From Ottowia testudinis (lineage in GTDB: Bacteria > Pseudomonadota > Gammaproteobacteria > Burkholderiales > Burkholderiaceae_C): 64,000 nt of DNA. The position numbers and the translations under genes are program-made. The notes under the pieces were generated by a model, which had not been told where the DNA came from, searched no databases, and saw only the letters and a program-made list of their open reading frames with translations. This document shows, piece after piece, positions 31,906-40,609 of this stretch (the first letter of the stretch is position 1; every line of letters starts with the position of its first letter). The stretch covers positions 930,001-994,000 of the forward strand of contig NZ_CP071796.1 of NCBI RefSeq assembly GCF_017498525.1. Direction: 5' to 3'.

Positions 31906-32149
31906 GAATGGCTTGGCGTGGTGAGCGCGCCGCAGCGTTCAGGAGGATCGGGCGTTCTCAAGCCCGAGCCTGTAGGACGGCGGGCCCGCGCGCCGTCGAT
32001 GCAAGGCGCGATTTCCCCGCTGGCGCGCGGGCGCTGGACCGGATATGTCACCGGGGCCGGCAGGGGCGCTAGTAACGATACCAATGGGAACGTTGCCATC
32101 TGGTTGTCACCGCACTGACTTCATAAACTGCTAGACCCAGGAGACAAAA

Positions 32150-32273
32150 ATGATGCAAAAGATGCGCATGGATGTAGACGTACGCCTCACGAATTATACC
32201 CCCACCGCCACCGCCACCGCCACCGCCACCGCTCCCGCCGCCGCCCCCGCCGCGGGGGGAAGTCGATCCAGCG
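32150..32273 (+). other. Probable natural start region of the LysM protein, out of frame
   Basis: An AGGAG site at about 32138 precedes ATG 32150, whose frame reads MMQKMRMDVDVRLTNYT and then enters a different frame from the long LysM gene. Deleting one C from the C5 tract at 32199-32203 joins both, giving NYT followed by a polyproline run (encoded by five perfect CCACCG hexamers), a leucine, six more prolines and then RGEVDPAV. So the start and the body are separated by one base. Phase variation, mutation or base-call error could each explain it. Confidence 0.6.
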
Positions 32274-35237
32274 GTGCGTGCACCCGCCCTGCACGGTGGA
32301 CTCACCGATGCGCCACCGCCCGAGCGCTATGTGGAGCACGAGGTTCAGGAGGGCGAAACGCTGACCGAGGTGTCGCACCGGTACCAGACCGAGGTGCCCA
32401 TGCTGGAGGCGGCCAATCCGCAAGTCCCCGACCCGGATCAGATCGACATTGGCCAGAGGCTCAACGTACCGATCGGCGAAGGCTATGGGCGCGAGCCGAC
32501 CCAGGGCATCGTGGCGCCGGGCCAGAGCCTGACCGACATGGCGCGCCAGTACCCCGGTGTCAGCGCCAGCGACATCGTGGGCGCCAACCGGCACCGCATG
32601 GCCGACCCCGATCTCGTGTTCACGGGCCAGAAAGTCTGGGTGCCGGCCGATAAGCCGCCGACCGCCTTGGAGCAAAAGGTGAAGGCCACGGACCAGGCCA
32701 TGCAAACGCTGAAGGGCGCCGAGCGCACGTACGATGAACTGGCCACGAGCGATGCGTCGCCCGCGCGGCTGCGCCTGCACGAGAACCTGGAAGGCGCACG
32801 CGGCGGCCTCAAGACCGCGACGGGCGCCGAACTCGAGGAGCGCGTGCGTGCGGCTCAGCCCCCAGGCGCTGAGCCGGGCGAAGCGGTTTACCAGTCCGCC
32901 GGCCAGCAGATCGCGCAGCGCTACCAAGCCAGTCCCGCCGAGAGCGCCAAGCTCGATCACGCGCTGGGCGCGCTGGCCACCGGCCGCGAAACGGCGCGCG
33001 TGCAGACCAGGGCCGACGGCATCGTCGGCCAGGCGCGGCGCGAAACCGATCCCGCGAAGGCGCTGCAGGCGCTGAATGACGGCCTGAAAACCGCGCCGCC
33101 CGAGGTCCGCGCGGCGGCGCTGAGCAGCGCCAACGGCCAGGCCGTGGTGCAGTCCTCCGTGGATTGGGCGACCGAACCCATGGGCGAGAAGGGGATCCAC
33201 GGCAAGACGCCGGTCTACAACGCCTTTGACGGGCCGCTGGAGAGCCAGCAGGCCATGGGCCGGCTCGACGAGGTCACCCGCCATCTCGACCCCGCGCTGG
33301 CGGCGCAGGTGGCCGGTCAATCCTTGCCGGCGTTCGAGACTTATTCGAGCGCCGCGCGGGAGCGGTTTGGCACCATCGCCGGCAACCAGCAGATGCGATC
33401 GGCGCTGAACGTGCTGGAGCGCGGCCTCGACACGCCCGCCGGCCAGGCCAACATGGACCGCATCCTCAAGATGGGCATGTGGCATGCGCCCGCGGTGGCC
33501 CAGCACATCGCCGAGGGCGGCCGGCCCGACTACGCGCTGGCTTTCGGCCGCCAGCCCAAGCAGCCCGAGCCAGTGGGCGATCCGGCCGGGATCGCCCGGA
33601 GCGTGATCGACAGCGGCACCGCGCAGTTCCGCCAGAAAGTCGCCGAACATGGCCGCGCCTACGCCGAGCACATGCAGGAGGTGGGTTGGTTGATCCAGAA
33701 CCAGGGCGGCACCATGACGCCCGATCAACTGCAACAAGCCGTTGCCGACTATGCCAAGTCCAAGGGCCCCGAGTGGGAAGCCGAAGGCAAGCGCATGCAA
33801 CAGCAGCTGGCGCAAGACGGCGAGAAGCTGCTGACGCAGGTGTCGGTGCTGGGCCAGGGCACCAATGCGCCGGCCACGCGCGACGCCAGTGCGCAGGCGA
33901 TCGAAAAGACGCTGCAAGACCCGGCCGCGCGCACGGCCATCTCGACCGCCCTGAAAACCAATCCGGCGCTGACCACCGGGGTGCTGGGTGAGCGCATGCT
34001 CGACTTGTTTGCCAACCCCAACGTCAGCGGCCCGGCCAAACTGCTCAACCGGGTCACCTGGCTGGGGCAGGACTTCGCCACCGCCTACGTGAAGGCCAAC
34101 GTGCTCCAGCAGATGGAGGTCGGCACGCTGCACCCGCGCGATTACGACAGCATCGAGCAGGCCAAGCAGGCCCTCAACAAGATGCGCGACACACGCTTTG
34201 CCAAGCTGATGGGCGTGTCGCCGACGCAAATGAACCAAGCGGTTGACGCGCTGGACGAGATCCACTTCCGGCGTGGCGACACCTTCGCCAGCCTCGATCA
34301 GCGCATCAAGAAGCTGTCCGACACGCTCGATGGCATCAAGGGGTTGGAGAAGACCACGCTGCCCGGCCAGCTGGTGCGTGCGGCAGGCATCGGCATGGCC
34401 GGGGTCGGCTTGTTGGCGTCGAGCGGCAAGGCGTTGGACGATCCGTCGCTTCTCAACATGGCGCGCGTGTTGTCCGATTCGGCGGGACTGGCTTGGCGCG
34501 GCGCGGACATCGCCATCGGCAAAGGCGTGCTCGATGCCGAATCCAGGCTCGGCCTGCTGGGCAGTAGCGCGTTTGCAAGATTCACGGGCGTGCTGGGGGC
34601 GGCGGTGGACGCCTACACCGCTTACGACGCGTTCTCCAAGGGCGACGCTGTCTCGGGCGGGCTGTTCGCCGCGCAGGGGGCGGGCATGCTGGCCGCGACC
34701 TTCGCCGCTGGCGGCCCAGTGGGCTGGATCGGCCTGGGCGTGATGGTGGCCGCGGCCGCCGGCCTGTGGTTTTGGAACGAACACAAGGCCCACAGCACGC
34801 ACGAAACGCAATGGGATGGGGGGCGTTCGCGCGACTTTCTCGCGCACGCCGGCATCCAGGCTCCGGCCGCCGATACCCTGAGCGACCAAAGCAGCGATGG
34901 CCACAGCGTGGTGCCCTTGCTCGCGCGCTATGCGCAAACCCAAGGGCTGGACTTGCGCACCCAGGCCGGCAATGCCGCCTTCGCGGATTGGATCAACAAG
35001 ATGGACGCGGCCCAGCTGGGCCAGTTGAAGGATCGGTTGCATGCCACCGCCAACCGGCTGGAAGGCGACGCAGACAGGTTTGGCGCCACCGCCACCGACG
35101 ACGCCAGTTATCAGCCCTCGAAGGAGGTGTACCGGGTAGGGGGACGCGCGGCCTACAAGACGGTCGAGTATCCGTCGGCCTTATCGGCGGTTCAGCTCGA
35201 AAAAGTGCTGCAGCAACTGGGCGTGCCCGCCTTGTGA
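32274..35237 (+). CDS. Large LysM-domain protein with C-terminal hydrophobic hairpin
   Basis: The open frame gives 987 residues from GTG 32274; a further N-terminus is encoded upstream in another frame. Two LysM-like repeats are present (YVEHEVQEGETLTEVSHRY with ...IGQRLNVP, and IVAPGQSLTDMARQYPG with ...TGQKVWVPAD), which bind peptidoglycan. A long helical, Ala/Gln-rich middle follows. Near residues 760-840 there are glycine-rich hydrophobic helices (FAAQGAGMLAATFAAGG, WIGLGVMVAAAAGLWFW). No signal peptide is seen. It looks like a secreted or membrane-inserting effector-like protein, but no family is recognised. A tiny membrane protein follows. Confidence 0.65.
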   Translation: MRAPALHGGLTDAPPPERYVEHEVQEGETLTEVSHRYQTEVPMLEAANPQVPDPDQIDIGQRLNVPIGEGYGREPTQGIVAPGQSLTDMARQYPGVSASDIVGANRHRMADPDLVFTGQKVWVPADKPPTALEQKVKATDQAMQTLKGAERTYDELATSDASPARLRLHENLEGARGGLKTATGAELEERVRAAQPPGAEPGEAVYQSAGQQIAQRYQASPAESAKLDHALGALATGRETARVQTRADGIVGQARRETDPAKALQALNDGLKTAPPEVRAAALSSANGQAVVQSSVDWATEPMGEKGIHGKTPVYNAFDGPLESQQAMGRLDEVTRHLDPALAAQVAGQSLPAFETYSSAARERFGTIAGNQQMRSALNVLERGLDTPAGQANMDRILKMGMWHAPAVAQHIAEGGRPDYALAFGRQPKQPEPVGDPAGIARSVIDSGTAQFRQKVAEHGRAYAEHMQEVGWLIQNQGGTMTPDQLQQAVADYAKSKGPEWEAEGKRMQQQLAQDGEKLLTQVSVLGQGTNAPATRDASAQAIEKTLQDPAARTAISTALKTNPALTTGVLGERMLDLFANPNVSGPAKLLNRVTWLGQDFATAYVKANVLQQMEVGTLHPRDYDSIEQAKQALNKMRDTRFAKLMGVSPTQMNQAVDALDEIHFRRGDTFASLDQRIKKLSDTLDGIKGLEKTTLPGQLVRAAGIGMAGVGLLASSGKALDDPSLLNMARVLSDSAGLAWRGADIAIGKGVLDAESRLGLLGSSAFARFTGVLGAAVDAYTAYDAFSKGDAVSGGLFAAQGAGMLAATFAAGGPVGWIGLGVMVAAAAGLWFWNEHKAHSTHETQWDGGRSRDFLAHAGIQAPAADTLSDQSSDGHSVVPLLARYAQTQGLDLRTQAGNAAFADWINKMDAAQLGQLKDRLHATANRLEGDADRFGATATDDASYQPSKEVYRVGGRAAYKTVEYPSALSAVQLEKVLQQLGVPAL

Positions 35238-35274
35238 AGCGCACCGCTTGGGCGCGGCTTGAAAGGACGCTCGC

Positions 35275-35454
35275 ATGAAGCTTTGGCCGTTGTGGCTTGG
35301 CCTTGCATTCACGGCCGTGTTCGCCGTGCTGTACTACGGCGGCTGGGTCACCGCGGCGGCGGCCTTCGTGGTGGCGTTGATGGTGGCGCCGCTGCTCTAT
35401 GTGCTGATCGTCGTTCTGTTTTTCAACGACGTTCGCCAGCGTCCGCCCGATTGA
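35275..35454 (+). CDS. 59-residue small membrane protein
   Basis: ATG 35275 follows AAAGGA with normal spacing. The product MKLWPLWLGLAFTAVFAVLY continues into two transmembrane helices and ends NDVRQRPPD. It lies 37 bp after the LysM gene in the same direction, so it is probably cotranscribed and may be a partner or an immunity protein for it. That role is inference. Confidence 0.6.
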   Translation: MKLWPLWLGLAFTAVFAVLYYGGWVTAAAAFVVALMVAPLLYVLIVVLFFNDVRQRPPD

Positions 35455-35469
35455 CCAGAGGCGCACGGC

Positions 35470-36123
35470 TCAGCCGGCGCGGCGGAATGTCAGGTTGATG
35501 CGCTGCCCGCCCGCAAAGGGGTGTTCACCGGCGCGGACAGGGGCCACGCCATGAAACCGCAGCCGATCGGCGCCGCCCCACACCACGACGTCGCCATGGA
35601 ACAGCGGCACGCGTTCGGCGCGGTCGGCGCGCCGCGCGCCGCCCCACAGAAAGGCGGCCGGCAAGCCGAGCGATACCGAGACGATCGGTTGCCCAAAGTC
35701 CTGCTCGTCCCGATCTTGGTGCAGCGCCAGGCGGGTGCCGGGCATGTAGCGGTTGATCAGGCAAGCGTCGGGGGCAAAGCCGTCAAAGCCGGCCGTGTGC
35801 GCCGCTTCGCGCGCCAAGCCCAGCCAGGGCGCGGGCAGCGGCGGCCAAGGGTGTCCGCTGTCCGGGTCGCGCGGCGCGTAGCGGTAACCGCGCCGGTCGC
35901 TGCACCAGCCGAGCGCGCCGCAACTGGTCAGCGCGACCGACATGTGTTGGCCGCCCGGTGTCTCCATGTGGCGAAACGGCGCCCGTGCCAGCACGGACGG
36001 CAGCGCGCGAGCGATCGCATCGGCCCATGGCAGCGCAAAGCCGCGCAACAGGCGCGCCGCGGGCCCGAGCGCCACCACACCGCCCGGCGGCGGCGCGTGG
36101 CCGGCGAACAGGTCGGCGGTCAT
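35470..36123 (-). CDS. alkB: Alpha-ketoglutarate-dependent dioxygenase AlkB
   Basis: This 217-residue Fe(II)/2-oxoglutarate dioxygenase repairs alkylated bases by oxidative demethylation. The iron ligands are visible in LHQDRDEQDFG (HxD) and near FHGVAPVRAGEHPF. The 2-oxoglutarate arginines are in RINLTFR, and the nucleotide-recognition region SDRRGYRYAPRDP is present. Length matches E. coli AlkB (216). It stands alone on the minus strand, without an ada gene next to it. Confidence 0.95.
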   Translation of the reverse strand: MTADLFAGHAPPPGGVVALGPAARLLRGFALPWADAIARALPSVLARAPFRHMETPGGQHMSVALTSCGALGWCSDRRGYRYAPRDPDSGHPWPPLPAPWLGLAREAAHTAGFDGFAPDACLINRYMPGTRLALHQDRDEQDFGQPIVSVSLGLPAAFLWGGARRADRAERVPLFHGDVVVWGGADRLRFHGVAPVRAGEHPFAGGQRINLTFRRAG

Positions 36124-36155
36124 CCGCGGGGCGTTGAGGTCATGAGGAAAAAAGG

Positions 36156-36198
36156 GCGCTTGCGCTTGCGTGATCAGCGCAAGATGCTATTAATTATG
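36156..36198. repeat. Dispersed repeat copy 9
   Basis: GCGCTTGCGCTTGCGTGATC, AGCGCAAGATGCTATTAATT. It lies between alkB and the end of the yqaA-like gene. Confidence 0.55.
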
Positions 36199-36682
36199 CA
36201 GCAAATCGCAGCACGCCCGGCCACGCCGCGAGCAGCGCCGCCGTCATGACCACATAGCGCGCGAACTTGCCGGCCGCCATCCACGCGGTGCAGGGCGCCA
36301 GCGGCATGCGCAGCCAGCCGGCGACGGCACACAGCGGGTCGCCGATCACGGGCAGAAACGACAGAAAGCACGCTGACGGCCCGATGCGCTCAAGCCACGC
36401 GAGCGCGCGCAAGTGCGTGGGCGAGTGGCGGTACTTGTCCACCGCCTGGTGCGCGCCGTAGCCCATCCACCAGGTCACCACACCGCCCAGCGTATTGCCG
36501 GCGGTCGCCACCCCGATGGCGGGCCAGAACAGGTACGGGTTGAGCTTGATCAAGCCAAACACCGCCGGTTCGGAGCCCAATGGCAGCAGCGTGGCCGAGA
36601 CGAAGGCGACCACGAACACCGTCGACAGGCCGTATTCAGGCAGTGCCAACGCGGCGAGAAGTTGTTGCAGCCAAGCTTCCAT
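36194..36682 (-). CDS. yqaA: YqaA/DedA-like VTT-family membrane protein
   Basis: This 162-residue inner-membrane protein has the VTT/SNARE-associated pattern: VVAFVSATLLPLGSEPAVFG at the N-terminus, the re-entrant GNTLGGVVTWWMGYG segment and RIGPSACFLSFLPVIGDPLC. Related proteins are lipid flippases or membrane-homeostasis factors. YqaA-type members are short, as here. The C-terminal end touches a dispersed repeat copy. Confidence 0.88.
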   Translation of the reverse strand: MEAWLQQLLAALALPEYGLSTVFVVAFVSATLLPLGSEPAVFGLIKLNPYLFWPAIGVATAGNTLGGVVTWWMGYGAHQAVDKYRHSPTHLRALAWLERIGPSACFLSFLPVIGDPLCAVAGWLRMPLAPCTAWMAAGKFARYVVMTAALLAAWPGVLRFAA

Positions 36683-36812
36683 CGCGCCAGAGTGTAGGCC
36701 GGCGCCAAGGGGCGCGCGCGGTTTCGACTGCTGAAATTTTGAGCAGGTAAAATCCGCTCCCCCGGCGCCCTCCGGCCTTCACGTGCCGCCTTCGCCGCGC
36801 CGCTTTTTTGCC

Positions 36813-37850
36813 ATGCAGATCGGTCCCCACCGCCTCCCCAACCGCTTGTTTGTCGCCCCCATGGCGGGCGTGACCGATCGGCCTTTCCGCCAGCTGTGCC
36901 GCGGCTTCGGCGCGGGCTATGCCGTCAGCGAGATGGTGACTTCGCGCAAGGACTTGTGGCACACGCTGAAGACCTCGCGCCGCGCCGACCACACGGGCGA
37001 ACCCGGCCCCATCGCCGTGCAGATCGCCGGCACCGACGCCGCCATGATGGCCGACGCGGCGCGCTACAACATCGACCGCGGCGCGCAGATCATCGACATC
37101 AACATGGGCTGCCCGGCCAAGAAGGTGTGCAACAAGTGGGCCGGCAGCGCGCTGATGCAGGATGAGGCGCTGGCGCTGCAGATCGTCGAGGCCGTGGTCG
37201 CCGCTTGCGCGCCGCACGGCGTGCCGGTGACGCTGAAGATGCGTACCGGCTGGTGCGCGCGCGAGAAAAACGCGCTGGCCATTGCCCGCGCCGCCGAAAC
37301 GGCCGGCGTGCGGATGGTCACCGTGCATGGCCGCACGCGCGAGCAGGGGTACCAGGGCGCGGCTGAGTACGACACCATCGCCGCCGTCAAGGCCGCGCTG
37401 AAGATTCCGGTGGTGGCCAATGGCGACATTGATTCGCCCGCCAAGGCGCAGACCGTGCTGCGCGACACCGGCGCCGACGCGCTGATGATCGGCCGCGCCG
37501 CGCAAGGCCGCCCGTGGATCTTTCGCGAGGTGGCGCACTTTCTGGCCACGGGCGAGCAGCTGGCGCCGCCGCTGGTGCTGGAAGTGCGGCGCGCGCTGTT
37601 GGCGCACCTGCACGACCACTACGGGCTGTATGGCGAATTCACCGGCGTGCGCTCGGCGCGCAAGCACATCGGCTGGTATGTGCGCGATCTGCCGGGCGGT
37701 GCAGCGTTTCGCGCCCGCATGAACGGCATCGACAGCGCGCCGCTGCAATGGCAGCTGGTGGCCGACTATTTCGAGGAACTGGCTGACGGCCACGAGCGCC
37801 TGCCCGCGGCGCCCGCCGTCCAGCCCACGGGGGCACTGGAGGCCCGCTGA
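36813..37850 (+). CDS. dusB: tRNA-dihydrouridine synthase B
   Basis: This 345-residue flavoenzyme reduces uridines in the tRNA D-loop. It has the FMN-binding start MQIGPHRLPNRLFVAPMAGV, the catalytic-cysteine block DINMGCPAKKVCNKWAGSAL, a GRTREQGY segment and ADALMIGRAAQGRPWIF. ATG 36813 matches the family's start; a GTG ten codons upstream is less likely. It forms an operon with fis (2-bp gap), the ancient dusB-fis pairing. An AT-rich stretch at about 36735-36755 could hold the promoter. Confidence 0.96.
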   Translation: MQIGPHRLPNRLFVAPMAGVTDRPFRQLCRGFGAGYAVSEMVTSRKDLWHTLKTSRRADHTGEPGPIAVQIAGTDAAMMADAARYNIDRGAQIIDINMGCPAKKVCNKWAGSALMQDEALALQIVEAVVAACAPHGVPVTLKMRTGWCAREKNALAIARAAETAGVRMVTVHGRTREQGYQGAAEYDTIAAVKAALKIPVVANGDIDSPAKAQTVLRDTGADALMIGRAAQGRPWIFREVAHFLATGEQLAPPLVLEVRRALLAHLHDHYGLYGEFTGVRSARKHIGWYVRDLPGGAAFRARMNGIDSAPLQWQLVADYFEELADGHERLPAAPAVQPTGALEAR

Positions 37851-37852
37851 AC

Positions 37853-38086
37853 ATGAGCAAGAAGAACATCGAGGATTGCGTGCGCGAAAGCCTGGAGGCG
37901 TATTTTCGCGACCTTCGGGGCACCGAGCCGGGCGCGCTGTACGACATGGTGGTGCGGGCGGTGGAAAAGCCGCTGCTCGACGTGGTGATGCAGCACGCCG
38001 GCCACAACCAGAGCCGCGCCGCCGAATGGCTGGGCATGAACCGCAACACCTTGCGAAAAAAGCTGGTGGAACATCAGCTTCTGTAG
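37853..38086 (+). CDS. fis: Fis-family DNA-binding protein
   Basis: This 77-residue nucleoid-associated protein bends DNA and regulates rRNA and many promoters. The dimerisation helix region (LYDMVVRAVEKPLLDVVMQ) and the C-terminal helix-turn-helix NQSRAAEWLGMNRNTLRKKL are clear. Length is typical of betaproteobacterial Fis, shorter at the N-terminus than E. coli's 98. It directly follows dusB. Confidence 0.95.
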   Translation: MSKKNIEDCVRESLEAYFRDLRGTEPGALYDMVVRAVEKPLLDVVMQHAGHNQSRAAEWLGMNRNTLRKKLVEHQLL

Positions 38087-38112
38087 CCCTTGATTTGCCA
38101 GCGCCGCCATGA

Positions 38113-38172
38113 ATGCTCTATTTTTAATAGCTGACGGCGCTGATTCCGCTTCGACAAGCACCTGTTTTCATT
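38113..38172. repeat. Dispersed repeat copy 10
   Basis: ATGCTCTATTTTTAATAGCT followed by GACGGCGCTGATTCCGCTTC and GACAAGCACCTGTTTT. It lies between fis and purH; the core hairpin is more degenerate than in other copies. Confidence 0.55.
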
Positions 38173-38192
38173 CTTAAATCCACCTCGCTGCC

Positions 38193-39797
38193 ATGAACGC
38201 ACTGATTTCCGTATCCGACAAGACCGGCGTGGCCGAATTCGCCGCCGCGCTGGTGGCGCTGGGCTTCAACCTGCTGTCGACCGGCGGCACGGCCAAGCTG
38301 CTGCAGGACGCCGGCCTGCCCGTGACCGAGGTGGCCGAGGTGACGCGCTTTCCCGAGATGCTGGACGGCCGCGTCAAGACTCTGCACCCCGCCGTGCACG
38401 GCGGCCTGCTGGCGCGGCGCGACCTGACGGCGCACATGCAGGCGCTGGCCGACCACGGCATCGGCACCATCGACCTGGTGGTCATCAACCTCTACCCATT
38501 CGAGTCCACCGTGGCCCAGCCCGGCTGCACGCTGGCCGACGCGATCGAGAACATCGACATCGGCGGCCCGGCCATGGTGCGCAGCGCGGCCAAGAACTGG
38601 CAGCACGTGGCCGTGCTGACCGACGCCGCGCAGTACGCGCCGGTGCTGGCCGAGTTGCAGGCCGGCGGCGGCCAGTTGTCCGACAAGACGCGCTTTGGCC
38701 TGGCCGTGGCCGCCTTCAACCGCATCAGCAACTACGACGCGGCCATCAGCGATTACCTGTCTGCTATCGATTTGAGTGCTGACCATGAAGGAAATGCGCC
38801 GACTCGGGGGCTTTTTCCTGCCCAAAGCAATGGCCGCTTCGTCAAGCTGCAGGATTTGCGCTACGGCGAGAACCCGCACCAGCAGGCCGCTTTCTACCGC
38901 GACCTGTACCCGGCGCCCGGCTCGCTCGTCACGGCCCAGCAGCTGCAGGGCAAGGAGCTGAGCTACAACAACATCGCCGACGCCGACGCGGCGTGGGAAT
39001 GCGTCAAGCAGTGGAGTGTGCCCGCCTGCGTGATCGTCAAGCATGCCAACCCGTGCGGCGTGGCGGTGGGCGCGGATGCGCTCGAGGCGTACCAGAAAGC
39101 CTTCAAGACCGACCCCACCAGCGCCTTCGGCGGCATCATCGCCTTCAACGTGCCGGTGGATGGCGCGGCGGCCGAGGCCGTGTCCAAGCAGTTCGTCGAG
39201 GTGCTGATGGCGCCCGACTTCACGCCCGAGGCGTTGGCGGTGTTCCAGGCCAAGGCCAATGTGCGCGTGCTGCGCATTTCGCTGGCGGGCGTGCGGCGCG
39301 ATGGCGCCAGCGCCTGGGAGCGCGGGCTGAACGCGATCGACGTCAAGCGCGTCGGCTCGGGCCTGCTGATGCAGACCGCGGACAACCACGAGCTGACGCT
39401 GGCCGAGCTGAAGGTGGTGACCAAGAAAGCGCCGACCGATCACCAACTGCAGGATCTGCTGTTCGCCTGGAACGTCGCCAAGTTCGTCAAGAGCAACGCC
39501 ATCGTGTTCTGCCAGGACGGCATGACGATGGGCGTGGGCGCGGGGCAGATGAGCCGGCTCGATTCAGCGCGCATCGCCAGCATCAAGGCGGGTCACGCCG
39601 GCTTGTCATTGCAGGGGACGGCGGTGGCGAGCGACGCGTTCTTTCCCTTCCGCGACGGGCTGGACGTGGTGATCGACCAGGGCGCCACCTGCGTCATCCA
39701 GCCCGGCGGCAGCATGCGCGATCAGGAAGTGATCGACGCCGCCGACGAGCGCGGCGTGGCGATGGTGTTTTCAGGCGTGCGGCATTTCAGGCATTGA
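38193..39797 (+). CDS. purH: Bifunctional AICAR transformylase / IMP cyclohydrolase
   Basis: This 534-residue enzyme does the last two steps of IMP synthesis. The N-terminal IMP cyclohydrolase domain has [30 protein letters not shown] and [18 protein letters not shown]. The C-terminal AICAR transformylase domain has [15 protein letters not shown] and [14 protein letters not shown], plus [18 protein letters not shown] slightly longer loop ([15 protein letters not shown]) precedes the FPAQSNGRF segment. It is a stand-alone gene and converges on the next gene with a hairpin between. Confidence 0.97.
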   Translation: MNALISVSDKTGVAEFAAALVALGFNLLSTGGTAKLLQDAGLPVTEVAEVTRFPEMLDGRVKTLHPAVHGGLLARRDLTAHMQALADHGIGTIDLVVINLYPFESTVAQPGCTLADAIENIDIGGPAMVRSAAKNWQHVAVLTDAAQYAPVLAELQAGGGQLSDKTRFGLAVAAFNRISNYDAAISDYLSAIDLSADHEGNAPTRGLFPAQSNGRFVKLQDLRYGENPHQQAAFYRDLYPAPGSLVTAQQLQGKELSYNNIADADAAWECVKQWSVPACVIVKHANPCGVAVGADALEAYQKAFKTDPTSAFGGIIAFNVPVDGAAAEAVSKQFVEVLMAPDFTPEALAVFQAKANVRVLRISLAGVRRDGASAWERGLNAIDVKRVGSGLLMQTADNHELTLAELKVVTKKAPTDHQLQDLLFAWNVAKFVKSNAIVFCQDGMTMGVGAGQMSRLDSARIASIKAGHAGLSLQGTAVASDAFFPFRDGLDVVIDQGATCVIQPGGSMRDQEVIDAADERGVAMVFSGVRHFRH

Positions 39798-39798
39798 A

Positions 39799-39833
39799 GC
39801 CAAGGCATGCCGCGCCGGGCGCGGCAGCTTGGC
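39799..39833. terminator. Hairpin between convergent purH and downstream gene
   Basis: GCCAAG (39799-39804) pairs with CTTGGC (39828-39833), and inside it GCCGCGCC pairs with the CGCGGC side. It sits exactly between the two convergent stops and probably ends transcription from both sides, although U-tracts are short. Confidence 0.6.
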
Positions 39834-40382
39834 TCAACCGCAACGCGCGGGGTACAAGGAGCAGTTCACGCCGCGGGCGTTGAACCGGTCCTGGCGGCGC
39901 TGAGCGTCGAAGTTGTCTTTTTTGGCCGAATCCTTGGGCACCAGGGCGGTCACGTCGGCCGGCGGCATCGGCGCCACGACGGCGGCTTTTTCGACGGGGG
40001 TGCGCTTGGTGACGCGTTGTTCGTTGGGGGCCAGCGGCGCTGGCTCCACCGCCTTGGGCACGGCCGACAGAGTGCCAACGGGCGCTCCGGGCGGCGTGGC
40101 GGCGCGCTGAGCGGCCAGTTCGGCATTGAGCCGATCCTGCAGGGCGCGCGAATCGGTTGCGGACGCGGCACCAGGGGCGGCGCCACTGCCAGCGTCCTCT
40201 CCGTTCGAGTTGTTGCCGCGGGAGCGCACGGCGGGCAAATGCACGCCGCCCCCCGACGATTCAGCATGTGGTGCGCTGTGCGACGAGCCGCCGCGCGAGC
40301 CTTTGAAACGTGCGCCGCGTGCCTCGACGCCGCTGGCGGCCACAAGCAAGACGGCGAGTGCCGCGATGGTGGTTTTCCTCAT
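39834..40382 (-). CDS. Secreted protein of unknown function
   Basis: The 182-residue protein has a signal peptide (MRKTTIAALAVLLVAASGVEA) followed by a Gly/Ser/Ala-rich, low-complexity body. It has a Gln/Arg-rich C-terminal segment (DAQRRQDRFNARGVNCSLYP) with two cysteines near the end, which could form a disulfide. The ATG at 40382 is chosen because it gives the signal peptide; the frame is open 13 codons further upstream. I do not recognise a family. Confidence 0.65.
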   Translation of the reverse strand: MRKTTIAALAVLLVAASGVEARGARFKGSRGGSSHSAPHAESSGGGVHLPAVRSRGNNSNGEDAGSGAAPGAASATDSRALQDRLNAELAAQRAATPPGAPVGTLSAVPKAVEPAPLAPNEQRVTKRTPVEKAAVVAPMPPADVTALVPKDSAKKDNFDAQRRQDRFNARGVNCSLYPARCG

Positions 40383-40561
40383 GAGCTTCCTCCGTGGATG
40401 GATCCTTCGGGAGGATAGCAATGAGGATGGGAAACGGGCACTTTAGCCGCGCGCGGACTGCATCAAAAACCCACACTTGTGTGACATGCGCAACGCGCCC
40501 ATGGGTGAATGGTGCGTCTGGAATGTGCTTGCGCGTGCGGTGAATGAGGTGAGAAAACAGG

Positions 40562-40609
40562 CTCTAGCGCTTGCTGGACAAGCGCAAGAAGCTATTGAAA
40601 TTATAGTAA
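40562..40609. repeat. Dispersed repeat copy 11
   Basis: CTCTAGCGCTTGCTGGACAA, GCGCAAGAAGCTATTGAAAT. The hairpin GCGCTTG/CAAGCGC is perfect here. It lies at the hemL stop, where it might double as a terminator. Confidence 0.6.

Noticed and set aside
32202-32231. CRISPR-like repeat array
   Set aside because: The CCACCG units are a simple hexamer run coding polyproline without spacers. No CRISPR array is seen anywhere in the window.
32187-35042. 951-codon open frame on the minus strand
   Set aside because: It mirrors the LysM gene, is rich in His/Arg/Gly as antisense frames of GC-rich genes are, and has no domain.
38758-38830. Possible repeat copy inside purH (CTATCGATTTGAGTGCTGACC)
   Set aside because: Only a short part resembles the dispersed repeat and the hairpin core is missing, so it may be just a variable loop.
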